DNA of 64,000 bases from Rubrobacter marinus (GTDB taxonomy: Bacteria > Actinomycetota > Rubrobacteria > Rubrobacterales > Rubrobacteraceae): contig NZ_CP045121.1 of NCBI RefSeq assembly GCF_011492965.1, positions 2,666,001 through 2,730,000 on the forward strand. The letters run 5' to 3'. Positions 1 through 7,501 of this stretch are shown one piece after another. Position 1 is the first letter of the stretch, and the number at the start of each line of letters is the position of its first letter. The position numbers were made by a program, and so were the translations under genes. The notes beneath the pieces are model-generated. The model saw only the letters and a program-made list of their open reading frames with translations, was not told the origin of the DNA and searched no databases.

Positions 1-651
1 GGTGACGCCGCCCCAGTCCAGCCCCGGCAGGAAGGGCGCGGCGAGGAGCAGGGCGACCGGGCTCGCGAAGAGGGTCGGGTAGGTCGCGACGGCCAGCGGG
101 GAGTGCCGGTCCAGGACGGGGATCGAGAGCACGGTATAGGCGCCGACGCACACGGAGGCGAGGAGGACGAGGCCGTCGCCGAGCGTGCTCGTCCCCGCCG
201 CCCCGAGCCCGTCGTAGACCACGATCCCGACGCCCAGGATCGAGAGCGCTACCCCGATCATCCCCCCGGCGGTCGGCCTCTCCAGCCCGAGCGCGGAGGC
301 CAGGATCATGCCCCACACCGGGGCCGTGGCGAAGATCAGGCCGGTGTTCGAGGCGGTGGTCATGCTGACGCCGAAGGTGAAGGAGGTCTGCGCCGCCGCC
401 ACGCCGAAGCAGCCCAGGCCGATCATCGGCAGCAGCTCCCCGCGCGTGAGCCGGCTCCCCGGCTCCAGGAGCCGGAGGACGAGGAGGAGCAGGAGACCGC
501 CGCCGGCGAAGCGCAGGGCCACGAGAAAGGTCGGGGGCAGAAACCCCGCGGCGTATTTCGTCGCCGCGTAGTTTGCCCCCCAGAAGATGGCCGCCAGGAT
601 CAGGGATAGCTCCGTGGTCCGGGCGGCGGTTCTGGCCTTGTTCTCCGTCAC
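1..651 (-). CDS. EamA/DMT-family transporter, 3' end outside window
   Basis: Integral membrane transporter of the drug/metabolite transporter superfamily; substrate unknown. The visible 217 codons begin at a GTG (VTENKARTAAR...) and continue with LSLILAAIFWGANYAATKYAAG, the usual first EamA helix with the WG-N pattern. Further hydrophobic helices follow (LVALRFAGGGLLLLLVL, IGLGCFGVAAAQTSFTFG, GLIFATAPVWGMILAS, MIGVALSILGVGIVV, LVLLASVCVGAYTVLS). The gene runs off the left edge, so roughly the last third is missing. The start has only a weak ribosome site, and another nearby start is possible. A second EamA protein lies at 48864-49733 but is not closely similar by eye. Confidence 0.85.
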   Translation of the reverse strand, partial: MTENKARTAARTTELSLILAAIFWGANYAATKYAAGFLPPTFLVALRFAGGGLLLLLVLRLLEPGSRLTRGELLPMIGLGCFGVAAAQTSFTFGVSMTTASNTGLIFATAPVWGMILASALGLERPTAGGMIGVALSILGVGIVVYDGLGAAGTSTLGDGLVLLASVCVGAYTVLSIPVLDRHSPLAVATYPTLFASPVALLLAAPFLPGLDWGGVT

Positions 652-813
652 GGGCGAGATTCTACGCCCCGGGCGGCCGGAGCGCCTCGGAACCGGTCGT
701 CGGCGGCGCGGGAGGCGTCGCATTCATACCCTCCTCCGCACGTTTGCGCGAGCCGCGCCGGGAGAATAATGTTGGAAAGAACCTTTGGTGCACCCGTAGG
801 AGGGATCTGCAGA

Positions 814-1173
814 ATGGAAGCAAACAGCGCTGGAACCGCGCTCAATCAGACCGTCGGGCAGCTACAAGGCGGCATCCTGCGGCTAGGCATAGGGTCGGCC
901 ATCCCGGTGATCGCGACGTGGGAGCAGACGCTCTCCGCCTCCGGCGTGCCGGAGCTGACGCCCGTAGCGCAGAACCTGAGCACCCTGAGAAACCACCTCG
1001 CCAACCCCAACTTCGATCCCAATCAGGTGGGCCAGCTTCTCGCGACGCTCGGCGGCCAGGTCCAGGCCATCGCGGCCACCCCGTACGGGCTGCCGATCGC
1101 GGCCCCGCTCACGCAGCTCGGCCTGCTCCTGAGCACCGGCGGCGGCACCCTCATGGGGCAGTCCGGGGGCTAG
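814..1173 (+). CDS. hypothetical protein, 119 aa
   Basis: I do not recognise this family. The ATG at 814 is chosen because TAGGAGGG sits about 10 bases upstream; an ATG at 769 is in frame but lacks a site. The protein (MEANSAGTALNQTVGQLQGG...) is Gln/Leu/Gly rich with no Cys and no clear membrane helix. It contains repeated amphipathic stretches such as VGQLQGGILRLGIGSA and VGQLLATLGGQVQAIA, which suggests a small helical, perhaps oligomeric, protein. It stands alone, divergent from the EamA gene and convergent with the Ig-repeat gene, with a strong hairpin after the stop. Confidence 0.6.
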   Translation: MEANSAGTALNQTVGQLQGGILRLGIGSAIPVIATWEQTLSASGVPELTPVAQNLSTLRNHLANPNFDPNQVGQLLATLGGQVQAIAATPYGLPIAAPLTQLGLLLSTGGGTLMGQSGG

Positions 1174-1241
1174 CACAACGGGGCTGATCCGTCCGCCAAA
1201 CCAGACAGAGCCCCGGCGGCCCCCGCCGGGACTACAGAGGT

Positions 1242-1276
1242 CGAGGGGCCAGCCCGGTAAACGGGCTGGTCCCTCG
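1242..1276. terminator. bidirectional hairpin terminator between convergent genes
   Basis: A 15-bp stem (one G-T pair) with a short GTAAA-type loop lies between the stop of the 119-aa gene and the stop of the minus-strand Ig-repeat gene, where a shared terminator is expected. A second GC-rich hairpin (CCCCGGCGG / CCGCCGGG) lies at about 1211-1230. Confidence 0.6.
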
Positions 1277-1320
1277 CTTGTTGCGCTCGCCGCGGGGCGC
1301 GGCGATGGCGTCGTATCAGC

Positions 1321-3024
1321 CTACCTCACGGTCCTGAAGCTCCAGCTCACCGGCGCGAGGGTGTTGCCCGCCTGGTCCCTGATCCCGCCCGTCAAGGCCG
1401 CCGTGTACAGCGTGTTGCGCAGCAGGTTCGCGTTCGGGTTCAGCGTCGCCGTGCGGTTGGCCGCGTTGTACGTCACCGCAGACGTGACCCCGATCGTCCC
1501 GCGCTTGAGCGTGAAGCTCGCCGCGCTCGTCCCCACGACTGGCTCGCTGAACGTCGCGGTCGCGTTCGTGGTCACCGCCCTACCCGTCGCGTTGACGGCC
1601 GGGGTTCTGGCCACGACGGAGGGCCTGATCAGGTCGACGTTGACGGTGAGGGCGGCGGAGCGCGAGGCGTTGCCGGCCGCGTCTCGGGCCTCGGCGACGA
1701 CGGAGCGGGCGCCGTTGGCCAGGGCGCTCGTCGTGATGCTGTAGTTACCGGAGGCGTTCGCCGTGCCGGTGCCCCTCAGCACCCCGTCGACGAGGATCCT
1801 GACCGATGCGCCGGCCTCGGTGCGGCCCGCGAAGGTTGGGGTTGCGTCGTTGGTGCGGTTGTCGGCGTTGGAGGAGCCGGTGTCGCTCGCGGCCACCAGG
1901 TCGAGGCTTGGTGCGGCCGGGGGCACCACGTCGAGTACCTCCATGGAGAGAGCGCCGGAAGGGGCGCTCACGTTGTTGGCCGCGTCCTTCGCCCTGGCGG
2001 TGACGTTGTGGACGCCCACGCCGATGGCGCTGGTCTCGATGCTGTACTTTCCGCCGACGGTCGACCCGCTGCCCACCACGTTCCCGTCGACCAGGAGCTC
2101 GACCGTGGAACGGGACTCGGAGCTTCCGGTGAAGGTCGGCGTGGCGACGGAGGTCTTGTTGTCCGTGTTCGAAGCACCGTCGTCGCTGGCGGCGGCCAGG
2201 TCGGGAACGGTGGGCGCGTCCGGCGGGGTTACGTCCGCGAACGCGCCGGGGTTGGGATCGTTCACCTCGGGGCCGCAGCCGAGGTCCGGCGGCGTCGCGT
2301 CGAACGGTCCCGCCACGGTGGATTCTTCTCCGCCGTCGTCGGTGACGTTGATGTACTGCAAGGAGACCTCGCCGCCCTGGCCCGCGAGTGGTGCGTCGAA
2401 CGCGCCGGAGGGGCTGAGCTCGGAGATCGTGCCCCTCGAGCCGACGGTGCCGCCCACGCGCCGCGCGTCGAGGGTCGGCGGCTCGGCGTCGGGATCGGAG
2501 GAAGCCAGGGAGATCGGGGTGTTCACGAAGGAGCCGTTCTCCAGCTCGTTACCGGTGGCCACGCCCAAGATACGACCGTCCACGTCTTCGTAATCCAGGT
2601 TGCGCACGAAGGTGTAGTCGTCGATTCCGGTCCCGGTCACCCGCACCTGATCGCCGGGGCGGATGTTGGGGGTCCCGTCCTGCCAGCAGTCGTTGACGCC
2701 CGCCTCGGGGTCGTCGCCGGCGTGGTTGATCTCGAGGACCGACGGCTCCCCGCCGGCTCCGGCCACCACGGTTCCGGTGAAGGTGCCGATGGGCCCGTCG
2801 ACGCCGCTGCGCAGAACTTCGACGGTGACCTCGCCCTCGGGGTAGCCCTCGAGCAGCACGAAGTCGTTGGTGTAATCGACCTCCAGCAGCCGCCCATCGC
2901 CGACGCTGGCCCACGCCGGTGAGGCGAGCGCCACGCTTGCCATGAGGGCGGTGGCACCGATGGCCAGGATCTTCTTTACCCCGCCGCTTCCCTTGAATGA
3001 TTCTTTCGAGATTTCGATGGTCAC
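1321..3024 (-). CDS. secreted bacterial Ig-like repeat protein, 567 aa
   Basis: Exported surface or extracellular protein. Starts at GTG 3024 behind AAAGG; the N-terminus (GVKKILAIGATALMASVALA-SPAWA) is a Sec signal peptide with cleavage expected after ASPAWA. Residues ~40-275 form an unrecognised beta-rich region. Two tandem bacterial Ig-like repeats follow (each with DNKTSVATPTFTGSSE / DNRTNDATPTFAGRTE, LVDG, GxYSI and AKDAANNVS / ARDAAGNAS), then a C-terminal SbsA-type Ig domain (~468-567) starting RPSVVARTPAVNATG and ending SWSFRTVR. No enzyme motif is seen; adhesion, matrix or S-layer association is possible. A conserved regulatory element lies ~280 bp upstream, giving a long leader in which I see no convincing gene (a 70-codon frame at 3090-3302 has no support). 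Confidence 0.8.
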   Translation of the reverse strand: MTIEISKESFKGSGGVKKILAIGATALMASVALASPAWASVGDGRLLEVDYTNDFVLLEGYPEGEVTVEVLRSGVDGPIGTFTGTVVAGAGGEPSVLEINHAGDDPEAGVNDCWQDGTPNIRPGDQVRVTGTGIDDYTFVRNLDYEDVDGRILGVATGNELENGSFVNTPISLASSDPDAEPPTLDARRVGGTVGSRGTISELSPSGAFDAPLAGQGGEVSLQYINVTDDGGEESTVAGPFDATPPDLGCGPEVNDPNPGAFADVTPPDAPTVPDLAAASDDGASNTDNKTSVATPTFTGSSESRSTVELLVDGNVVGSGSTVGGKYSIETSAIGVGVHNVTARAKDAANNVSAPSGALSMEVLDVVPPAAPSLDLVAASDTGSSNADNRTNDATPTFAGRTEAGASVRILVDGVLRGTGTANASGNYSITTSALANGARSVVAEARDAAGNASRSAALTVNVDLIRPSVVARTPAVNATGRAVTTNATATFSEPVVGTSAASFTLKRGTIGVTSAVTYNAANRTATLNPNANLLRNTLYTAALTGGIRDQAGNTLAPVSWSFRTVR

Positions 3025-3300
3025 TTCTTTACCTTTCTTTGAGTGTTCGATGGCTCTTCATCGAGCCCCGTCTGTGCCCTCGTCGGTGATCACAAGCCCA
3101 TCCCGCGAGGGAACAGGTGGCGGAGACGCCTTCTCCTCCCACTCGGTCGCAACGCAGGCCTGATGGTCTCTCGGCCCGCCACGGCGGTGGGCGATCTCAC
3201 CTCCCTGTCCTGTCCCGACTTCACCGCAAACCCTTCCATCTCACCCTCTTGAATTCGCCTTCTTGCTGCTTGTAGGGTCGCCGATGGGGACGCTCCTGCC

Positions 3301-3341
3301 ATTGCACGTTTGGACGATTTATTGCTAGCTCAGATGGGCTA
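3301..3341 (-). promoter_or_regulatory. composite NarL-like element, copy A (Ig-repeat protein)
   Basis: Read on the minus strand: TAGCCCA-TC-TGAGCTA, then three bases, ATAAATCG, eight bases and a -10-like TGCAAT. The 7-2-7 inverted repeat is at 3326-3341. Spacing from repeat to -10-like box is identical to the other copies. The distance to the GTG at 3024 is unusually long. Confidence 0.65.
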
Positions 3342-3373
3342 CACATCTCCCGCCGCGGATGCGCAGACGTAGA

Positions 3374-3403
3374 GTGAGCCCCGTGCGTGGACACGGGGCT
3401 CAC
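3374..3403 (-). terminator. hairpin terminator of the Met/His-rich protein gene
   Basis: Perfect 12-bp inverted repeat GTGAGCCCCGTG / CACGGGGCTCAC with a six-base loop, 35 bp beyond the stop of the gene at 3438-4133 and upstream of regulatory copy A. Confidence 0.7.
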
Positions 3404-3437
3404 CCGGGGCTCGTCGTACGCGATGTCGCGGATCGTT

Positions 3438-4133
3438 CTAGTGGTCGGGGCCGTCCTCGCGCGGGCCGCCGTCCCCATGGCCCTTCGCCGGGGCGTCGTG
3501 CCCGTGGCCTTCTTCCCCTGTCGCCGGCGGAAGGTCCAGGGCTACCGGGCGTCCTCCGTCGAAGCTGAGCTCTAGCCCATCGGCGTCTTCGGGTGCCTGG
3601 AAAACCAGGCTCCCCGAGACCGCGCCGCCGGCGGGGATCGCCTGGCCCTCCTCGAACGTCTCCCGGAGCGGCCCGCTCTCCTCCACACCTTCACCGGTGA
3701 GCCGAAAGTCGTCCGGCGAGTAGCTCATGGCGCCGTCTTCGGCCGCGAGGGTGACGTCCACGACGAAGCGCCGCTGGCCCTCGGGGGCCATGTCCATCCC
3801 CATCGACGACATGTTCATTCCGCTCGCCGCGAACTTATCGGCCTGCATGGCGGCCATGTGCTCTGGGGTCATCGCGTCGACGCGCACGAATCCCCCGGGT
3901 ATCTCGACCGGCTCCCCGGTCCTAGCCGGGCTTGGTTCGACGCCAAGGGAGGAGAAGATGCCCCAGCCGCCGGCCGCTAGCGAGACCGCGACACCGACCG
4001 CGAGCGCCGCCCCCGCCACGCGCGAGCGGTTGGAGCGCCGCCGCCCGCCGCTGGCAGGATCCTCGCTCCCGGGTTCGGCCGCGAAAGGCGCTTCGTATCC
4101 AACCTGCATCCGTGGCGCCGTCTGCTGGGGCAT
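3438..4133 (-). CDS. membrane-anchored Met/His-rich protein (DUF4352-like), 231 aa
   Basis: Predicted single-pass protein with an external domain. ATG 4133 (MPQQTAPRM) is preferred because it follows GGAGGAAAGGA; an in-frame ATG at 4202 lies inside the -10 region of regulatory copy B. A basic segment (GGRRRSNRSR) precedes one helix (VAGAALAVGVAVSLAAGGWG). The external part has a Met-rich run (MNMSSMGMDMAPE), a beta-domain resembling DUF4352 proteins (FVVDVTLAAEDG...PAGGAVSGSLVFQ), and a His-rich tail (GHGHDAPAKGHGDGG). Met and His clusters of this type bind copper or other soft metals; with two copper oxidases and CopC/CopD nearby, a copper-binding or delivery role is inferred, not shown. Confidence 0.65.
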   Translation of the reverse strand: MPQQTAPRMQVGYEAPFAAEPGSEDPASGGRRRSNRSRVAGAALAVGVAVSLAAGGWGIFSSLGVEPSPARTGEPVEIPGGFVRVDAMTPEHMAAMQADKFAASGMNMSSMGMDMAPEGQRRFVVDVTLAAEDGAMSYSPDDFRLTGEGVEESGPLRETFEEGQAIPAGGAVSGSLVFQAPEDADGLELSFDGGRPVALDLPPATGEEGHGHDAPAKGHGDGGPREDGPDH

Positions 4134-4200
4134 GAATGTTTCGTCCTTTCCTCCAGAGTTCTTCACGACTCCAATGATGGCCCTGCAAGCCGCTCGCGCC

Positions 4201-4241
4201 ATCGCGTGTATGGGCGATCTTTGCCTGGCCCAAATGGGCTA
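4201..4241 (-). promoter_or_regulatory. composite NarL-like element, copy B (Met/His-rich protein)
   Basis: On the minus strand TAGCCCA-TT-TGGGCCA (4226-4241), GGC, AAAGATCG, CCCATACA, CGCGAT. A transcript starting just after the CGCGAT box would have a ~60-base leader to ATG 4133. Confidence 0.75.
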
Positions 4242-4530
4242 ACTCTGGAGCGGAGGGAGCGGCCAGTAGGACCTCCGTGGGCCAGATTCGAGAGAGGCCG
4301 ACGACCGCCGTCGTTTCGTCGAGCCGGTCACGACGTCGCCGGAGTTGCGGAGAACGGGTTCGAAGCTCCGACTGTCGTTGGTCCGAGGCGAAGCGCCCGT
4401 GAGAACGACGGCGCGCGTAGCCGTTCCATATAGCCGCCAACTGGAGGTTCCAGGTAACGGAGCCCTCACGCCGCGGCCGGGGCTCGCCGAACGGCGAGCC
4501 CCGGCTCCGGGTGTCCGCTTGCGTGATCCT

Positions 4531-6282
4531 TCAGCGCGCCCGGAAGGTTTTCGACCGGCCAGCGTCACCCGCGCCGGCCTTCACCGTGTACTTACCGGCG
4601 GAGGTAGGCTTGAACGCGAACCTGGAGTTCGGAGGTAGGACCTTTCTCGAGATCACCTTGCCGTTGCGGCTGATGGTCAGCGTCAGCCTGGCAGCAGATG
4701 CAGGGCCTCTGACGGTGATGCGTACGATCTTCCCGACCGAGACCACGGGTTTGGGCGTGTTTATCACCACCTGTGGGGGCGCGGGAGCGGGCCGAGGGGT
4801 TGCGACCGGCGGTTGAGCGGGCGGTTGAGCGGGCGGTATCACAGGGGGCTTCGTGGGCGGCTCGGTCTGGGGCGGGGCGGGCGTCGGAGGCGTCGAGACG
4901 CTCGTCGCGGCGGGAGCGGACTCGTTGCCCGCGGCGTCCTGCGCTCTGACCTGGTAACGGTAGGTCGCGCCGGGCACCGGCAGAGCCGTCTTTTCGAGGT
5001 AGGACGCCGTGGAGGCAGGGAGCAGAGCGGCGTTGAGCCTCGTGTACGTGCCGTTTTTGGCGTCGGCGCGGTAGACGTTGTAGCCGGCGAGATCGGCGTC
5101 GGTGATGTTGGGGCTCCAGGTGAGATTCACGCCGTTGGCGGCGGCCGTTGCCGACAACCCGTTGGGGGCGGCGGGAGCGGCGTCGAGGTTCGAGCCGTGG
5201 ATATCCCAGGTGCCGTAGTTGGCGTCGCCGGCGCGCTGGTCCTCCCAGACCACCGTCTCGCCGTCCACGGCCGGGGTCTCCTGCGGGCCCGCGCCCGTCG
5301 CCACCGCGAACTCCCGGCCCGTCGCGACGTCCTTGCCGTAGGTGTCGCTATCCCCGTTGCGGCCGTCGGACCAGACCACGACGGTGCCACTGACTGCCGG
5401 AGCCCATTGATCGGAGGCGTTCGTGGTCACCTGGAACACCCGCCCGGTCTCCAGATCCTCGGCCATGAGGTCCCTGCCGAAGATGTCGTGGTTGTTCGCG
5501 CCCTCCTGACGCCACACGACCAAGCTCCCGCTTATGGCGGGCATATCCTGCCAGGCGGACGCGGCACCGACCGAGAACTCCGCCTCGGCCGAGGCGAGGT
5601 CCTTCCCGTAGATGGTCTTACGGCCGTTACGGTCGTCCTCCCACACGACGGTGTCGCCGCTGATGGCTGGGTTGGTCTGGTTGCCGGCCGGCGCGCTCAC
5701 CTCCCGTCCCTGGCTGTCCGGCGGATCGGTCGCCAGGTCCTTGTAGTACACGTCGAGGTCGTAGGCGTTCGCCGTCGACCTCCGCCCGTCCTCCCACACC
5801 AGCTTCTTGCCGCTGATCTTCGGCTTGCGCTGATCGCCACGGGCGACGACGATGGGAACCTCGGGGGCGCCGGGCCCCAACGAGAGGTCCTTGCCGTAGA
5901 CGTCCCAGTCGCCGTTGCGGTCGTCCTCCCAGACCACGAAGTCGCCGCTCACGGCAGGCCGACGCTGGTTGCCGGGGTGAGCGGTCACGGGGAACTCGGT
6001 CTGTCCGGCGGGAAGAAGTCTTTTTCCGTAGATGTCGGAGTTTCCGTTCCGTTTGTCGTCCCAGACCACGAGGCCGCCGCTTAGCGAGGGGGAGGTCTTG
6101 TCGCCACCGCTATCGGAGACGACGAATTGCTTGCCCGGCACCACCGCATCCGCGGGGCGCAGGAGGGCGGTCAGGGATACGAGCAGGGCTAGAAGCAGGA
6201 GACCGCCGGCCGCGCCCGGCCAGGTACGGAAAAGCGCCCTCTCTCCTCCCGAATCACGCCCACCAGGCGACCCTCCTACCAT
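4531..6282 (-). CDS. secreted seven-repeat beta-propeller protein with fibronectin-III domain
   Basis: Exported protein of unknown ligand, 583 aa. ATG 6282 (MVGGSPGG) follows GAGGAGGAGACG; the longer frame to 6420 lacks a site. One signal or anchor helix (AAGGLLLLALLVSLTALL) is followed by seven repeats of about 50 residues with the core xSGxxVVWEDDRNGxxDVYGKDL, matching a TolB-like seven-bladed propeller. A fibronectin-III-like domain follows (NGLSATAAANGVNLTWS...YRYQVRAQDAAGNES), then a Pro-rich linker (PPAQPPAQPPVATPRPAPAP) and a ~75-residue C-terminal beta domain ending SKTFRAR. The protein is a close paralogue of the one at 7502-9406, so the pair arose by duplication. Likely extracellular or wall-associated. 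Confidence 0.8.
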   Translation of the reverse strand: MVGGSPGGRDSGGERALFRTWPGAAGGLLLLALLVSLTALLRPADAVVPGKQFVVSDSGGDKTSPSLSGGLVVWDDKRNGNSDIYGKRLLPAGQTEFPVTAHPGNQRRPAVSGDFVVWEDDRNGDWDVYGKDLSLGPGAPEVPIVVARGDQRKPKISGKKLVWEDGRRSTANAYDLDVYYKDLATDPPDSQGREVSAPAGNQTNPAISGDTVVWEDDRNGRKTIYGKDLASAEAEFSVGAASAWQDMPAISGSLVVWRQEGANNHDIFGRDLMAEDLETGRVFQVTTNASDQWAPAVSGTVVVWSDGRNGDSDTYGKDVATGREFAVATGAGPQETPAVDGETVVWEDQRAGDANYGTWDIHGSNLDAAPAAPNGLSATAAANGVNLTWSPNITDADLAGYNVYRADAKNGTYTRLNAALLPASTASYLEKTALPVPGATYRYQVRAQDAAGNESAPAATSVSTPPTPAPPQTEPPTKPPVIPPAQPPAQPPVATPRPAPAPPQVVINTPKPVVSVGKIVRITVRGPASAARLTLTISRNGKVISRKVLPPNSRFAFKPTSAGKYTVKAGAGDAGRSKTFRAR

Positions 6283-6429
6283 CGTCTCCTCCTCTACATC
6301 GTCCGCAAGCCGCGTCCGAGGGTAGCGCCACGGCGACTCGTTCCGCCCCAGAGAGCGAGACCGTAGCTCGTCGCCCGGTTCTTTGTCGGGATCTTCGAAG
6401 ACATGATTGCCTGTCGGCACGGGAGAGGC

Positions 6430-6470
6430 ATCCTACATACACGTGATCTTTTTCTAACCCAGTTGGGCCA
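6430..6470 (-). promoter_or_regulatory. composite NarL-like element, copy C (first propeller protein)
   Basis: On the minus strand TGGCCCA-AC-TGGGTTA (6455-6470), GAA, AAAGATCA, CGTGTATG, TAGGAT. TAGGAT fits the TANNNT -10 pattern. Just downstream it shares GATGCCTCTC with copy F. The ~430 bp between this site and the RTX-like gene stop at 6898 holds no gene I can support. Confidence 0.75.
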
Positions 6471-6897
6471 GTTTGAGGGACGCAACGCCTCGACCCGCGC
6501 CTCGAACGATAAGAGAGCGACCGAGACGCAGCGTCCCCTACACGTTTGCCGCCGTTGCCGCTCCCGTTCGTAGTCGCGCTGACATACGGCGCCCACAGCA
6601 CACCGGAGCAACGAGAGAAGCCCCGAAGGACGACCTCGCGGCCGATCGGACGCAGAGCCCGAGCTTGCGGGCACCGGACCCGACCGTTTCGATCGGACGA
6701 AAGAAGATCGAGCCGTCCTGCGGCTCAGGGAGCTCTCGAGCCTCTACTGCTCCCCAGCCGCAGAGCTGCCGCTACCGCTTCGATAACACGTGGCGCGAGA
6801 CCGATCCGGACGACTTCGGAACGGATGACCCGCTTCGGCCCCCGGTCGGTCTACAAACGAGACAATTACCCCGGCGCCGCGCCCTGAAGCCCCGGCG

Positions 6898-7443
6898 TTA
6901 ACCGAGCCTCTCGCAGCTTGTGAGCTCGAGGAACTCGGTCGGGGAGGCACCGGCGAAATCGGCGGCGTCGGCAACGACCGTGTCGAACCCGGGACCGCAG
7001 CTGACAGCATCCGCTACCCCGTCGCCCGCGATATGGAGGTAGTCGTTCTCGACGCCTCCGTAGAGCTGATCGCGGTCGGGACCGCCAAACAGCCTGTCGT
7101 TGCCGCTCTCCCCGGCGACGAGATCGTTGCCCGGGCCGCCGTTGATCGTGCTGTCGTGGTCGTAGCCGCCGTACATCCGGTCGTTACCGGACCCGCCGTA
7201 CATCCCATCGTAACCCGGCCCGCCGTACATCGTGTCACGCAGCAAACCGCCATCCATGTAGTCGCTGCCGTAGCGCCCGTGCATCGTGTCGTCGCCACCA
7301 TAGCCGCGCATGCTGTCGGCGGCGTTGGTCCCGACGAGGGTGTTGTTGCCGTTGTTGCCGTTGACGACCGCAGCCAGCGCAACTCCCGCAAACATCACCA
7401 GCGACACGACCACGACGGTAAGCAGGATCAACGTCCGTCTCAT
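6898..7443 (-). CDS. secreted RTX-like calcium-binding repeat protein, 181 aa
   Basis: Exported protein made largely of hemolysin-type nonapeptide repeats. ATG 7443 (MRRTLILLTVVVVSLVMFAG) follows GAGGAGAGAAGCA and gives a clear Sec signal peptide ending VALA. Residues ~25-140 contain GGDD, GGPGYDGMYGGSGNDRMYGG, GGPGNDLVAGESGNDRLFGG and similar GGxGxDxxxG units that fold into calcium-binding beta-rolls. The C-terminus has three Cys (VSCGPGFDTVV, LTSCERLG). No secretion partner of the type I kind is in the window. It sits between the two propeller genes but lacks the NarL-like element; instead TATGAT about 40 bp upstream looks like an ordinary -10 box. Confidence 0.8.
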   Translation of the reverse strand: MRRTLILLTVVVVSLVMFAGVALAAVVNGNNGNNTLVGTNAADSMRGYGGDDTMHGRYGSDYMDGGLLRDTMYGGPGYDGMYGGSGNDRMYGGYDHDSTINGGPGNDLVAGESGNDRLFGGPDRDQLYGGVENDYLHIAGDGVADAVSCGPGFDTVVADAADFAGASPTEFLELTSCERLG

Positions 7444-7501
7444 TGCTTCTCTCCTCACCGAACCCTTCTTCCTTGAACCGATCATATCAAACGTTCTCTG
7501 G

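Noticed and set aside
3090..3302. 70-codon minus-strand frame in the long leader
   Set aside because: Starts in the promoter-like box, no ribosome site, Arg-rich shadow composition.
4142..4202. Start of the Met/His-rich protein at ATG 4202, or general use of the ATG in the GCGATG box as a start codon
   Set aside because: The ATG in this box is in frame with the gene only by chance in one or two copies; real starts have Shine-Dalgarno sites further downstream.
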